A stretch of 64,000 bases of DNA from positions 1 through 64,000 of the forward strand of contig NZ_FPCD01000005.1 of assembly GCF_900116865.1 (NCBI RefSeq), in the 5' to 3' direction. Source of the stretch: Butyrivibrio sp. M55. GTDB taxonomy: Bacteria; Bacillota; Clostridia; Lachnospirales; Lachnospiraceae. Made by a program: the position numbers and the translations under genes. How positions within the stretch are numbered: position 1 is the first letter of the stretch; the number at the start of each line of letters is the position of its first letter. Positions 34,765-43,178 of this stretch are shown piece after piece. The notes below the pieces were generated by a model. The model was not told the DNA's origin. It searched no databases and was given only the letters and a program-made list of their open reading frames with translations.

Positions 34765-35598
34765 TTATCTGTCTTTTCTGGTAACTCCGGCAAGATAATT
34801 AAGCTCGTCCAGATCGTCATCATCAGGTTCCGGAACAGTCTCCTGCGTCTTTGGACGAGTCACCTGCATAGCTTCGCCTTCTCCGTACTTGCCATAATAC
34901 TTGCCGTAATACTTACCGTAATATTTGCCGTAGTAATGACCGTAATGGCCATAGTAGCCTTTGCCGTTTATATCAACCTTGTTAAGAACAACTCCGAGCA
35001 TCTTAGCCCCCGCCTTATCAAGCTGGTCTTTTACCCTCTGTGCAAATCTGTAGCTTATTGAATTGCTCTCAATTACCATAACTGTTCCGTCACACTGCTT
35101 GGCAACGACAGCCGCATCGATAACGCTTCCAAGAGGAGGCGTATCAACTATTATGTAATCAAAGACCTGTTTCATATTTTCAAGCGCCTTGGCAAATATC
35201 CTGCCACCCAGAAGCTCACTGGGGTTTGGCGGAACAGGTCCGCTGAATATTACGTAAAGGTTTGGTGTATCCGTCTCACAAATAACACTTGATAGGCGTT
35301 CTCTTCCGACAAGACAATGAGTAAGCCCAAGCCTTACGGAACCTGTCCTGTATCTTCCTACAAGGACAGACTTACGCATATCGGCGTCGACAAGAATCGT
35401 CTTCTTGCCCGCCTCGGCAAATGCCCTGGCAAGTGCCATAGCAACTGTTGTTTTTCCTTCTCCCGGAGTACAGCTTGTAACAGAGATGACTCTCACATTC
35501 TGTCCACTGAACTCTACGTTACTTCGAAGTGTCTTATATGCTTCTTTTACCTGATAATTATTTTCTGCCTGACTGAAATGAAGTTTTGCGGTCTGCAT
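34765..35598 (-). CDS. BY-kinase (CpsD/CapB type) with Tyr-rich tail
   Basis: The 277-aa cytoplasmic tyrosine kinase has Walker A TPGEGKTT (residues 43-50), the Walker A-prime box ILVDADMRKS near 72, and Walker B VFDYIIVDTPP. Near residues 215-240 there is a run of YYGK repeats with about a dozen tyrosines, which should be the autophosphorylation cluster. A hydrophilic C-terminus of about 35 residues follows. It works with the adjacent Wzz protein and the CpsB phosphatase to control polymer length and export. The start follows GGAGATTTT. Confidence 0.92.
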   Translation of the reverse strand: MQTAKLHFSQAENNYQVKEAYKTLRSNVEFSGQNVRVISVTSCTPGEGKTTVAMALARAFAEAGKKTILVDADMRKSVLVGRYRTGSVRLGLTHCLVGRERLSSVICETDTPNLYVIFSGPVPPNPSELLGGRIFAKALENMKQVFDYIIVDTPPLGSVIDAAVVAKQCDGTVMVIESNSISYRFAQRVKDQLDKAGAKMLGVVLNKVDINGKGYYGHYGHYYGKYYGKYYGKYYGKYGEGEAMQVTRPKTQETVPEPDDDDLDELNYLAGVTRKDR

Positions 35599-35616
35599 AA
35601 AATCTCCATTCTAATT

Positions 35617-36330
35617 TTATTTTTTCTTTTTCTTTTTTCCCTGCTCATCCGAAGAAAGAGGGATAAGTCCGATAGTGCTGAGTCCCAGATACCTCTCGAC
35701 ATCATCGTTACTCTTAATAGTGTCATCCATAAGGAATCCCAATACTACGAAAAACGCTACGATAACCGTTCCCGCAAATCCCGAAACAATCGTCCATCTA
35801 AAGACGCTCGGGCTTGCTTTTTTTGTCGGAACATTGGCCGTCTCCGCAACGTTGATGGCATCTATATCCATAACGTTTGTAATGTGTTCACTTGAAACTT
35901 CTCTGATACAGTTCGCTATCTCCATTGCCATAAGCGGATCTTCGTCCTTGGCTGTAATGGCAACGATTCTGGTATCGGACGGGGTATCAACCTTAACTAC
36001 TTTTGCAAGATCCTCATAGGTTGTGTCGACAAGATTAAGCCTTTGTATCGCTTCTTCCAAAACATATCTGCTCTTTATAAGTTCCGCATAGTCCGAAGTC
36101 AGCTGCGTTGAAATCTGCACATCGGAATATGTCACCGTCTGATTTTCCTCTTTGTTAAGTATGTAAATCTTGGTAGTCGATTCAAAAACGGGATGAATAA
36201 CAAACTTGCTCACAAACAGTCCTACCAGGGCAAAAAACAGTCCGGCGCTGATTATGAGAAACGCTCTTCCCAAAAGGATCGAAAAAAGTTCCCCAAGATT
36301 AATTTCAACGATGTCGTCTCTTTTATCCAT
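35617..36330 (-). CDS. Wzz/CapA-type chain-length and kinase-activating membrane protein
   Basis: The 237-aa protein has two membrane helices near residues 18-40 and 170-190 around an extracytoplasmic loop, as in Wzz/CapA proteins. It ends in a short cytoplasmic tail with a Lys-rich end. It contacts and activates the BY-kinase encoded 18 bp downstream. The ATG at 36330 after GGAGTAATTG is preferred over the TTG one codon upstream. Confidence 0.9.
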   Translation of the reverse strand: MDKRDDIVEINLGELFSILLGRAFLIISAGLFFALVGLFVSKFVIHPVFESTTKIYILNKEENQTVTYSDVQISTQLTSDYAELIKSRYVLEEAIQRLNLVDTTYEDLAKVVKVDTPSDTRIVAITAKDEDPLMAMEIANCIREVSSEHITNVMDIDAINVAETANVPTKKASPSVFRWTIVSGFAGTVIVAFFVVLGFLMDDTIKSNDDVERYLGLSTIGLIPLSSDEQGKKKKKK

Positions 36331-36390
36331 CAATTACTCCAACAAACATTTTTTCATATTAAGGGAACCGTCGATTACATCCGTATTCCC

Positions 36391-37116
36391 TCAGATAACC
36401 TCATTATTTATGACACTCATGGGATTATCGTAAAAAATCTTTCTCCCGTATTCCTCCCCAAATTTCCTGTCTACATAGTTTCTGCAATCAAGAATATCAG
36501 GTGCTCTCTTTGCCGTATCGTGAGCATCGGTCGCAACGAAGTGTACCAGCCCCTTTTTGAGAAGCTTTTTGGTAAAAAGACCTATTCCAAAGCCGTACTT
36601 GCCCATAATACTTGATGAATTAACCTGGATGTAGCATCCCATATCACGAAGTTCTTCCACATAAGAAGGATGTGAAACCACATCACTGTATCGCTCAACA
36701 TGAGCTATTATCGGCATATATCCGGCACACTGGATCCTGTACACCGCATTGTGTATTGCTTTAAAAGTATTGGTCGGATGAAACTCCACAAGTACATACT
36801 CAGAATCTGCAAGTGTTGTTATCTTGCCGGATTCAAGTTCTTCCTGAGTCTCATCGCTGTAATATATCTCATTTCCCGAGTATAGCTTGATATCTATCCC
36901 CAATTTATCAGCAGCCTGCTGCAAACGGTCTCGATAACTCCTGTTATGTGCAGGGCTCACATTGTGATGCATGGGCTTATGATGCGGCGTAAGTATAACG
37001 TGGGTTATTCCATTCTTCTCCGCTATCTTAAGCATCTCAAGGCTTGTCTCAATGTCCCTTGAGCCATCGTCTACACCGGGCATAATATGACAATGAATAT
37101 CAATTGATTTTTGCAT
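36391..37116 (-). CDS. CpsB/CapC-type PHP protein tyrosine phosphatase
   Basis: The 241-aa protein is a PHP-domain metallo-phosphatase. It has the metal-binding DIHCHIMPGVDDGSRD at the N-terminus, HNV-type His pairs near residue 50, EFHPT and PIIAHVERY further on, and FVATDAHD near the C-terminus. It dephosphorylates the BY-kinase tail, setting polymer output. It is the first gene of the operon. The ATG at 37116 lacks a strong ribosome site; a TTG 15 bases upstream also reads in frame. Confidence 0.9.
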   Translation of the reverse strand: MQKSIDIHCHIMPGVDDGSRDIETSLEMLKIAEKNGITHVILTPHHKPMHHNVSPAHNRSYRDRLQQAADKLGIDIKLYSGNEIYYSDETQEELESGKITTLADSEYVLVEFHPTNTFKAIHNAVYRIQCAGYMPIIAHVERYSDVVSHPSYVEELRDMGCYIQVNSSSIMGKYGFGIGLFTKKLLKKGLVHFVATDAHDTAKRAPDILDCRNYVDRKFGEEYGRKIFYDNPMSVINNEVI

Positions 37117-37182
37117 ATCATTCGCTTTCAAATTATAAGTATCCGATTAAATGCAATAAAACAGGCACTTATATCATATTAA

Positions 37183-37226
37183 ATTATACACCAACAAAAT
37201 AGGCACTTTCAACATAATGTGTTGAA
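37183..37226 (-). promoter_or_regulatory. Promoter and overlapping palindrome of the exopolysaccharide operon
   Basis: On the minus strand TTGAAA and TATAAT (-10 at 37183-37188) are 18 bases apart. The -35 box is embedded in a perfect palindrome TTCAACA-N5-TGTTGAA (37208-37226). A third TTCAACAT half-site lies upstream near 37238. A repressor bound here would block polymerase. Confidence 0.65.
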
Positions 37227-37256
37227 TTATACTTTTTTTCAACATATTGAGGAGGG

Positions 37257-37444
37257 GCGTCAAAAGCAGGGATCGTTTGCGGGGTATGTGGGGATATATA
37301 AGCACTTTCGGCACGCTTGCGCTCTCCTCGCTTCGTAGCGGTACTAATGCCACAAAAGACGTGGCATAAGTACCGACGAGCTCAGAAGGCCGTGCAGTGC
37401 TTATATATCCCCACATACCGGTATACGTCGTGAGCTTTTGACGC
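37257..37444. repeat. Nested palindromic element of about 190 bp
   Basis: The outer arms are 11 bp (37257-37267 / 37434-37444) and the middle arms 22 bp (37284-37305 / 37397-37418, the latter a perfect match). An inner hairpin has 14-bp arms at 37340-37353 and 37361-37374 with one mismatch. The sequence between stems is richer in GC than the flanks. The short frame inside it is not a credible gene. Fold-back structure of this type suggests a non-autonomous mobile element (MITE-like). Confidence 0.7.
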
Positions 37445-37610
37445 GCACTCGCTCACAGGCTGATTTGGGAATTCTACAGCGGAAGATATGGCGCGAAGCG
37501 CGACATAAAGTTCAAGTAGTAAATGCTTTTCATGTTTTTAGAATTGAGCTTTTATTTCAAGCATCGTATTATATGAATTAGTTAAAATTATAGTGTATAG
37601 GAGGTATTAC

Positions 37611-37793
37611 ATGTTACCGCAGGATCCGGTTATGTTATTAAGTTATATGAATATGAAATTGAGGGATAATTACTCGAGTCTTGAGGCTCTTTGTGATGAT
37701 CTTGATATAGGTAAAGAAGAGCTTGCCGAGATTATCGGCAAGCTCGAAGGTATTGGATATAAATATGATTCTGAAAGGAATCAATTCTCATAA
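37611..37793 (+). CDS. DUF4250 small protein
   Basis: The 60-aa protein fits the DUF4250 family seen in Clostridia (MLPQDPVMLLSYMNMKLRD at the start, an acidic helical middle and GIGYKYDSERNQF at the end). Its function is unknown. The ATG after ATAGGAGGTATTAC sets the start and excludes a slightly longer frame. Confidence 0.85.
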   Translation: MLPQDPVMLLSYMNMKLRDNYSSLEALCDDLDIGKEELAEIIGKLEGIGYKYDSERNQFS

Positions 37794-37834
37794 TTAGTAT
37801 TTGTTTTTTATATGTTTCTTGACTTCATACGGAT

Positions 37835-38115
37835 ATTACCATATATGAATCATGGAATACAGTTTCTTTCCTTGATTCCAATATAGTTTTTCCTTGATAT
37901 AAGTCAAGAAACATAGATTCTTTCCTTGACCCCAATTTGTTTTTTCCATATACGAATCAAGAAACATAGCTTTTTTCATTGACCACACTAAGTTTTTCCA
38001 ATATATGAATCAAAGAGCATAGCTTTTTCCTTTGACCGCACTACACTTTTCCAATATATGAATCAACAAAAATAGCTTTTTCCTTGATTGCAATATGTTT
38101 TTCCAGAGTCAATGA
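37835..38115. repeat. 53-bp tandem repeat, about five diverged units
   Basis: A pattern with ATATATGAATCAA, AGCTTTTTCC-type and TTGAC/TTGATT segments recurs with a period of 53-54 bases (matching bases at 37850, 37904, 37957, 38010 and 38063). Units are diverged from one another. There is no open frame and no spacer-like variation, so it is not CRISPR. It fills the gap between DUF4250 and clpB. Confidence 0.8.
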
Positions 38116-38136
38116 TTCCGTAATTCCGACAATCCC

Positions 38137-38172
38137 ATGACTTTTTTAGGCAAAATCATTTCAAAAAGTCAT
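38137..38172. repeat. ATGACTTTT hairpin like that in the 29.9-30.2 kb array
   Basis: ATGACTTTTTT (from 38137) and AAAAAGTCAT (to 38172) form an inverted pair around 14-15 bases. The same inverted pair is present in each unit of the 74-bp tandem array at 29956-30189, so this is a dispersed single copy of that hairpin. Confidence 0.6.
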
Positions 38173-38258
38173 ACACTTTCTTTTTCTCCTATTCCAAACG
38201 CCACAAAAACGCAAAGTAAAGGACCACATCAATAGCAGAACGTTATATTTCTCATGCT

Positions 38259-40850
38259 TCAGTGCTTAGCGGAAGCGATAAGTTCGCCGTCTTGCACGTC
38301 GAATTCGATGGTGTCGTGAGGTTTTACTCTGTCTTCAAGTATGAGTTTTGCTGACAGGGTTTCTACGTACTTTTGGACATATCTCTTAAGAGGTCTTGCG
38401 CCGTAGATCGGATCGTATGCCTCATCGATTATGTAGTTCTGCGCCGCATCGGTTAGTCTTATCGAAATCTCACGTTCTGAGAGTCTGCTGTTAAGGTCAT
38501 CAACGATAAGTTTGATGATTCCGCCGATGTTATCTTTTGTAAGAGGCTTGAACATGATAGTCTCATCAAGTCTGTTGAGGAACTCAGGTCTAAAGTGGTT
38601 TCTTAAGTCCTCCATCGTCGCTTTTTGCGCTTCTTCGCTGATATTTCCGGCGCCGTCTATTCCGTCAAGAAGATACTGGGCACCTATATTGGAAGTCATG
38701 ATAAGAATCGTGTTCTTAAAGTCTACGGTTCTGCCCTGAGAATCAGTGATTCGTCCGTCGTCCAGAACCTGAAGCAGGATATTGAACACATCGGGATGTG
38801 CTTTCTCAATCTCATCAAAAAGAACTACCGCATAGGGTTTTCTTCTCACTGCTTCCGTGAGCTGACCACCCTCCTCGTAACCAACGTATCCGGGAGGAGC
38901 ACCGATAAGACGTGACACGCTGTACTTCTCCATGTACTCACTCATATCGATACGGACCATGTTGTTCTCATCGTCAAAAAGCGCCTGAGCAAGACTCTTT
39001 GCAAGCTCTGTCTTTCCGACACCTGTAGGTCCGAGGAAAAGGAACGATCCTATAGGCTTTCCGGGATCTTTTATTCCCGCTTTGGATCTCATTATAGCTT
39101 CTGAAACAAGTGTTACCGCATCATCCTGTCCGATAACCCTCTGGTGGAGTTCATCCGCAAGATGAAGTGTCTTGTTTCTCTCACTCTCAGTCAGCTTATT
39201 TACAGGAATTCCCGTCCATCTGCTGATGATTCCGGCAATTTCCTCATCGGAAACTCTCTCATGAACAAGCGTTGTATCCGCTTCTTTTTGATGTGCAAGT
39301 TCCTCCGCTTCTTCAAGTTCTTTCTTAAGAGCAGGAAGCTTACCGTACTGAAGCTCTCCGGCTTTCTCGTAATCACCGTTTCTCTGTGCGATCGCAATCT
39401 CGGAATTGATTGTATCTATCTGCTCACGCATGGCGGCAAGTCTGTCAACCGCCTGCTTTTCGTTCTCCCACTGAGCCTTTCTCGTATCAAAATCTTCCTT
39501 GAGATCTGCGAGCTCTTTTTGCAAATTGGCAAGTCTCTCTGCACTAAGAGAATCATCCTCTTTCTTAAGTGCCGCTTCCTCAATCTGCATCTGCATGATC
39601 TTGCGGTTAAGTTCATCAAGCTCTGCAGGCATAGAATCCATCTCGGTCTTTATCAGAGCACACGCCTCATCCACAAGATCGATTGCCTTATCGGGAAGAA
39701 AACGGTCCGAAATATATCTGTTTGAAAGAACTGCCGCACTAACAAGTGCGCTGTCCATAATCTTTACACCGTGGAAGACTTCGTATCTCTCCTTCAATCC
39801 ACGAAGAATACTGATCGTATCTTCAACAGTGGGTTCATCCACCATGACAGGCTGGAAACGCCTCTCAAGAGCCGCATCTTTTTCGATATACTGTCTATAC
39901 TCATTGAGCGTTGTCGCACCGATGCAGTGAAGCTCGCCTCTTGCAAGCATGGGCTTAAGCATGTTGCCCGCATCCATTGCGCCATCAGTCTTGCCCGCGC
40001 CGACTATCAGATGAAGCTCATCGATGAAAAGAATTATCTCACCGTCAGAGCCTTTTACATCCTCAAGTACAGCTTTCAGCCTTTCCTCAAACTCACCTCT
40101 ATACTTAGCTCCCGCAACAAGAGCACCCATGTCGAGTGAAAAGATTTTTTTATCCTTAAGAGCCGAAGGCACATCGCCGCTTGCAATTCTCTGCGCAAGT
40201 GCCTCAACGACCGCAGTCTTACCGACACCCGGTTCACCTATAAGAACAGGATTATTCTTGCTCTTTCTTGAAAGAATCCTTATCACGTTTCGAATCTCGG
40301 TATCACGTCCGATAACAGGATCAAGCTTTTGCTGCTTTGCCTTCTCAACAAGCTCCGTGCCGTATTTGCTGAGCGTATCGTATGTTGCCTCGGGATTGTC
40401 GGTCGTAACGTTTCTGTTACCCCTGACCTCCGACAGAACCTGAAGAAATCTGTTCCTGTCGATTCCGAACTGAGCAAAGATCTCTTTTACCTCTTTATTG
40501 GGATGCTTTAAAAGAGCCAGGAAAATATGCTCGACAGAAACGTACGAATCTCCGAGCGCCTTGGCCTCGTCCTCAGCGGATAAAAGAGCTTTATTAAGCT
40601 GCGCGCCTATATATGGCTGTCCGCCCTGCACTTTGGTTCTCTTGCCGATTCCCTGCTCAACCCTTGTGATAAAAGATGCAGTATCAACGCCCATTTTCTC
40701 CACAAGTCTTGAAATAAGGCTATCTTCTATTGTCATAAGGGCATAGAGAAGATGTTCCTGTTCTATCTCCTGATTGCCGTATTCAACCGCAATCTTCTCG
40801 CATCCGCTCACAGCCTCTATGGACTTTTGTGTAAACTTCTGGATATTCAT
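38259..40850 (-). CDS. clpB: ClpB disaggregase
   Basis: The 863-aa AAA+ chaperone resolves protein aggregates with DnaK. It has the N-terminal Clp repeats, a first ATPase domain with GEPGVGKT near residue 208, a middle coiled coil (about 410-530) and a second ATPase domain with GPTGVGKT near 605. There is no ClpP-binding loop expected in ClpB, and the length is normal. The start follows GAGGAGGGAATT. No CIRCE or CtsR box was found before it; instead a palindrome overlaps its promoter. Confidence 0.97.
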   Translation of the reverse strand: MNIQKFTQKSIEAVSGCEKIAVEYGNQEIEQEHLLYALMTIEDSLISRLVEKMGVDTASFITRVEQGIGKRTKVQGGQPYIGAQLNKALLSAEDEAKALGDSYVSVEHIFLALLKHPNKEVKEIFAQFGIDRNRFLQVLSEVRGNRNVTTDNPEATYDTLSKYGTELVEKAKQQKLDPVIGRDTEIRNVIRILSRKSKNNPVLIGEPGVGKTAVVEALAQRIASGDVPSALKDKKIFSLDMGALVAGAKYRGEFEERLKAVLEDVKGSDGEIILFIDELHLIVGAGKTDGAMDAGNMLKPMLARGELHCIGATTLNEYRQYIEKDAALERRFQPVMVDEPTVEDTISILRGLKERYEVFHGVKIMDSALVSAAVLSNRYISDRFLPDKAIDLVDEACALIKTEMDSMPAELDELNRKIMQMQIEEAALKKEDDSLSAERLANLQKELADLKEDFDTRKAQWENEKQAVDRLAAMREQIDTINSEIAIAQRNGDYEKAGELQYGKLPALKKELEEAEELAHQKEADTTLVHERVSDEEIAGIISRWTGIPVNKLTESERNKTLHLADELHQRVIGQDDAVTLVSEAIMRSKAGIKDPGKPIGSFLFLGPTGVGKTELAKSLAQALFDDENNMVRIDMSEYMEKYSVSRLIGAPPGYVGYEEGGQLTEAVRRKPYAVVLFDEIEKAHPDVFNILLQVLDDGRITDSQGRTVDFKNTILIMTSNIGAQYLLDGIDGAGNISEEAQKATMEDLRNHFRPEFLNRLDETIMFKPLTKDNIGGIIKLIVDDLNSRLSEREISIRLTDAAQNYIIDEAYDPIYGARPLKRYVQKYVETLSAKLILEDRVKPHDTIEFDVQDGELIASAKH

Positions 40851-40930
40851 AATTCCCTCCTCATGTAACGCACACTTACAAGGAAGTTCCGATCTTTATT
40901 CGCAAATTTCGGAACTGTTTTTCATAATTC

Positions 40931-40974
40931 TAGTTGTTCTACTACAACTATAACACGTTATTTTCTATTGTCAA
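40931..40974 (-). promoter_or_regulatory. clpB promoter with overlapping inverted repeat
   Basis: On the minus strand TTGACA (40969-40974) and TATAGT (40947-40952) are 16 bases apart. The -10 box runs into TAGTTGTTCTACTACAACTA (40931-40950, 7-bp arms). This is a good place for a repressor, but it is not a CtsR or HrcA site. The ATAGTTGTA part recurs before the gene at 43097. Confidence 0.6.
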
Positions 40975-40988
40975 CTCCCGCGATGCCA

Positions 40989-41074
40989 AAAACCCGAAGA
41001 TGCTGACTTCTCTGAACAACGTGATAAGAAGCATCTTCGGGTTTTATTTAAGTATGAAAATCACTGCGCAGCCG
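40989..41074. repeat. Conserved dispersed hairpin element, copy 1
   Basis: AAAACCCGAAGATGC and its complement around 41030-41045 form a hairpin that acts as a terminator on the minus strand. The loop and the following TATGAAAATCACTGCGCAGC are also conserved with 58583-58669, with about 85% identity and a single-base indel over the 86-87 bases. Conservation beyond the stem shows it is a repeated element, not just a terminator. Confidence 0.8.
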
Positions 41075-41133
41075 CACACAGCGCATTTCCGAATATATAC
41101 CTTTGCGGCCGGGCGTACAAATTGTCAATACAC

Positions 41134-41904
41134 TCAATGCTTGCCAAGCCACTCTTCGAGAAGGCTCAGGCTCTCCTTAAGCGCTTTCTTCGTACTCTCA
41201 TTCCTTGTGGGAAATTCAAACATCTTAAGAACATATCCCTGCTCTTTTGCAAGCTCGCGGCTCTTGTCATACACAAGCTCAAACGTAAGCGCTATATGAC
41301 CGATAAGGTGCTCGGCCGGCGAATTCATAATATCGCGGTTGATAGCATGGCGCTCCCTGACCTGCTCCATAACTTTCTCAGACACTCCGGACGTAAGAAG
41401 CACCTCTTCTGTGACGTTGTAAATCTCCTCCATCGGCGTTTCAACATTCACCCTAAAAATATCAACCTTATCGGCATCACGCAGAATATTGCAAAAGACA
41501 AGCGTCTTTCCCGAAATACTCTCATCCATCCTGTACTTATTGTGCTGCCTGATCACGATTTCAAGCATCTCATCCCAATCTCTGTCATCGATGTAATCAG
41601 TGATCAAGCCCTCTTCACCAAAAAGAAGATCTGCTCCAAACTCAGCATGATCTACCGACTCAGAGTCGATGAAAGTGTTATATCTTTTGACCTGCTCGAA
41701 TCTTCCGATATCGTGGAGCATGCCTGAAAGCCAGGCAAATTCAACCTCCTCGTCCGTAAGTCCTATCGACTTTGCAATCTGTTCGCAGTTATCGGCAACT
41801 CTGTATGTATGCGCGATCTTAAGCGCTATCTTGGTATCTTCAGGATCGTAATTTCTTGTATATGAAGCAAACTGCTCCTTCACTCTCTGTCTGTCAATTT
41901 TCAT
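41134..41904 (-). CDS. HD-domain phosphohydrolase
   Basis: The 256-aa cytoplasmic protein has an HD metal-binding core. SGMLHDIGRFE lies near residue 60, a preceding His in the IAHTYRVADNCEQ helix, and a following RDADKVDIF Asp region near 155. HD hydrolases act on nucleotides or phosphate esters; the substrate here is unknown. The start follows GAGATATTAAAAT. It lies between clpB, separated by the repeated hairpin, and the corrinoid adenosyltransferase gene. Confidence 0.85.
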   Translation of the reverse strand: MKIDRQRVKEQFASYTRNYDPEDTKIALKIAHTYRVADNCEQIAKSIGLTDEEVEFAWLSGMLHDIGRFEQVKRYNTFIDSESVDHAEFGADLLFGEEGLITDYIDDRDWDEMLEIVIRQHNKYRMDESISGKTLVFCNILRDADKVDIFRVNVETPMEEIYNVTEEVLLTSGVSEKVMEQVRERHAINRDIMNSPAEHLIGHIALTFELVYDKSRELAKEQGYVLKMFEFPTRNESTKKALKESLSLLEEWLGKH

Positions 41905-41978
41905 ATTTTAATATCTCTACCGTTTTGCTTTGCGAATCAATACAAACAGAAAATCTGCATATTCCTTCGCTAAACGTA

Positions 41979-43097
41979 TCAGTACTCTATCCCTTCTCTG
42001 GCTTCAATTCCCTTGTCATAAGGATGACGGATTTTTTCCATATAAGTTATATAATCCGCCCTGTCCGCAAGGAGCTCGTCAGCATTTCTTCCCGTCATAA
42101 CAATCTCCATGCCTGACGGCTTATTATCTATCAGCTCTTCAAGCCTCTTTTTATCAATAACTCCGTAGTTGTACGGGTAAGTAATCTCGTCCATTATAAG
42201 AACATCGCATTCTCCCGCCTGAATAAGTTCCGAGATTTTTTCAAGGATTTCATTATGCACAACGCGAAAAGCCTCGCACTGCTCGTCATCATCGCGGTGC
42301 AACCATCCAAGTTCCTTGTCGCTTCTGACAATCGTAATTCCCGGAATAAGCGAAAGGCTGTTTAACTCGGAAGTCTGTCTTCCTTTCATGAATTGTGAAA
42401 AGACAACCTTCCTGCCCGCGCCTGCTGCCCTCACGGCAAGTCCGATTGCAGCGGTAGTCTTACCTTTTCCTTCTCCGGTATAAAGATGGATAAGCCCCTT
42501 CTTACGCTTAGTCCCTGACTTTGAAGTACTCTTTTTCTTCTGCGGCTCTTTCCTCATAGGACAACTCACCGCACTGCAACTCGCGCAGTCAGAATGCTTC
42601 TCGGTTCTCTCCTTATGTAGCTTTGCCGAGAACACAACACTCTTTTTCGGAACAAGAACAAAAGACTCATTGCACTTTACAATCTTCTGCCCAAGCTTAG
42701 CCATAACCGCCGCAAGATCTTCAAGCGGCATCTTGTCGCTTCCGGCAAAAACGTAGCTTCCTACATATAGCCCCGTCTCTTCAAATATCTTTTTGTCAAC
42801 TTCTTCATATGCAAGTGACAACATTTCAGTTCCGAGGCAGTCTATTATGAAGGCTTTCTGTATCTCGCCTCTTTGCAAAAAACTGTCCTGAAAGCTGTCA
42901 AACGCATCTCCGAGCGTCACGACAACATAGACGGTATCACCCTCGATCACATGATGAAAGCTTGCATGAACTCTTGGGTGAAGCTGCCTGTAGAGCATCA
43001 CGATATCTTTTTTCTCACTTGCTTTAAAATGGTAGCGCTTGATGAAGTTCTTAATCCCACTCTCATCAAGAGCTACCGATAATGGTTCAAAAGTCAT
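41979..43097 (-). CDS. Corrinoid adenosyltransferase with extra N-terminal domain
   Basis: The C-terminal half (about residues 195-372) of this 372-aa protein is a CobA/BtuR-type cob(I)alamin adenosyltransferase. It has the P-loop GEGKGKTT near 206, an FSQFMKGRQTSE segment and LIMDEITYPYNYG. The N-terminal 160 residues are separate and end in a CASCSAVSCPMRK cysteine cluster that could bind metal. Their IIDCLGTEMLSLAYEEVDKKI and LVPKKSVVFSAKL segments recall the MetH activation domain (vitamin B12 methionine synthase), suggesting corrinoid handling. The fusion is unusual; plain family members are about 180 aa. The start follows GTAATGGAGTTAT. Confidence 0.85.
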   Translation of the reverse strand: MTFEPLSVALDESGIKNFIKRYHFKASEKKDIVMLYRQLHPRVHASFHHVIEGDTVYVVVTLGDAFDSFQDSFLQRGEIQKAFIIDCLGTEMLSLAYEEVDKKIFEETGLYVGSYVFAGSDKMPLEDLAAVMAKLGQKIVKCNESFVLVPKKSVVFSAKLHKERTEKHSDCASCSAVSCPMRKEPQKKKSTSKSGTKRKKGLIHLYTGEGKGKTTAAIGLAVRAAGAGRKVVFSQFMKGRQTSELNSLSLIPGITIVRSDKELGWLHRDDDEQCEAFRVVHNEILEKISELIQAGECDVLIMDEITYPYNYGVIDKKRLEELIDNKPSGMEIVMTGRNADELLADRADYITYMEKIRHPYDKGIEAREGIEY

Positions 43098-43106
43098 ATA
43101 ACTCCA

Positions 43107-43170
43107 TTACAACTATTTACAGGTTCAGAATAAAATTACAACTATTTGCACCTTTTTACAACTCTTTACA
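43107..43170 (-). promoter_or_regulatory. Three direct repeats before the adenosyltransferase-fusion gene
   Basis: TTACAACTnTTTnCA occurs three times (43107, 43136, 43156) in the short gap between the GLUG gene and the adenosyltransferase gene. On the minus strand they read TGnAAAnAGTTGTAA ahead of the start. Direct repeats in this place suggest operator or activator sites, but the regulator is unknown. Confidence 0.45.
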
Positions 43171-43178
43171 GTTTTATG

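Noticed and set aside
37174..37416. 80-aa frame in the nested palindrome
   Set aside because: It is generated by the inverted repeat sequence and has no ribosome site.
37835..38115. CRISPR array
   Set aside because: The 53-bp units are diverged throughout and have no constant repeat with variable spacer pattern.
40851..40988. CtsR or CIRCE site before clpB
   Set aside because: Neither the GGTCAAA-type repeat nor the TTAGCACTC-N9-GAGTGCTAA element is present.
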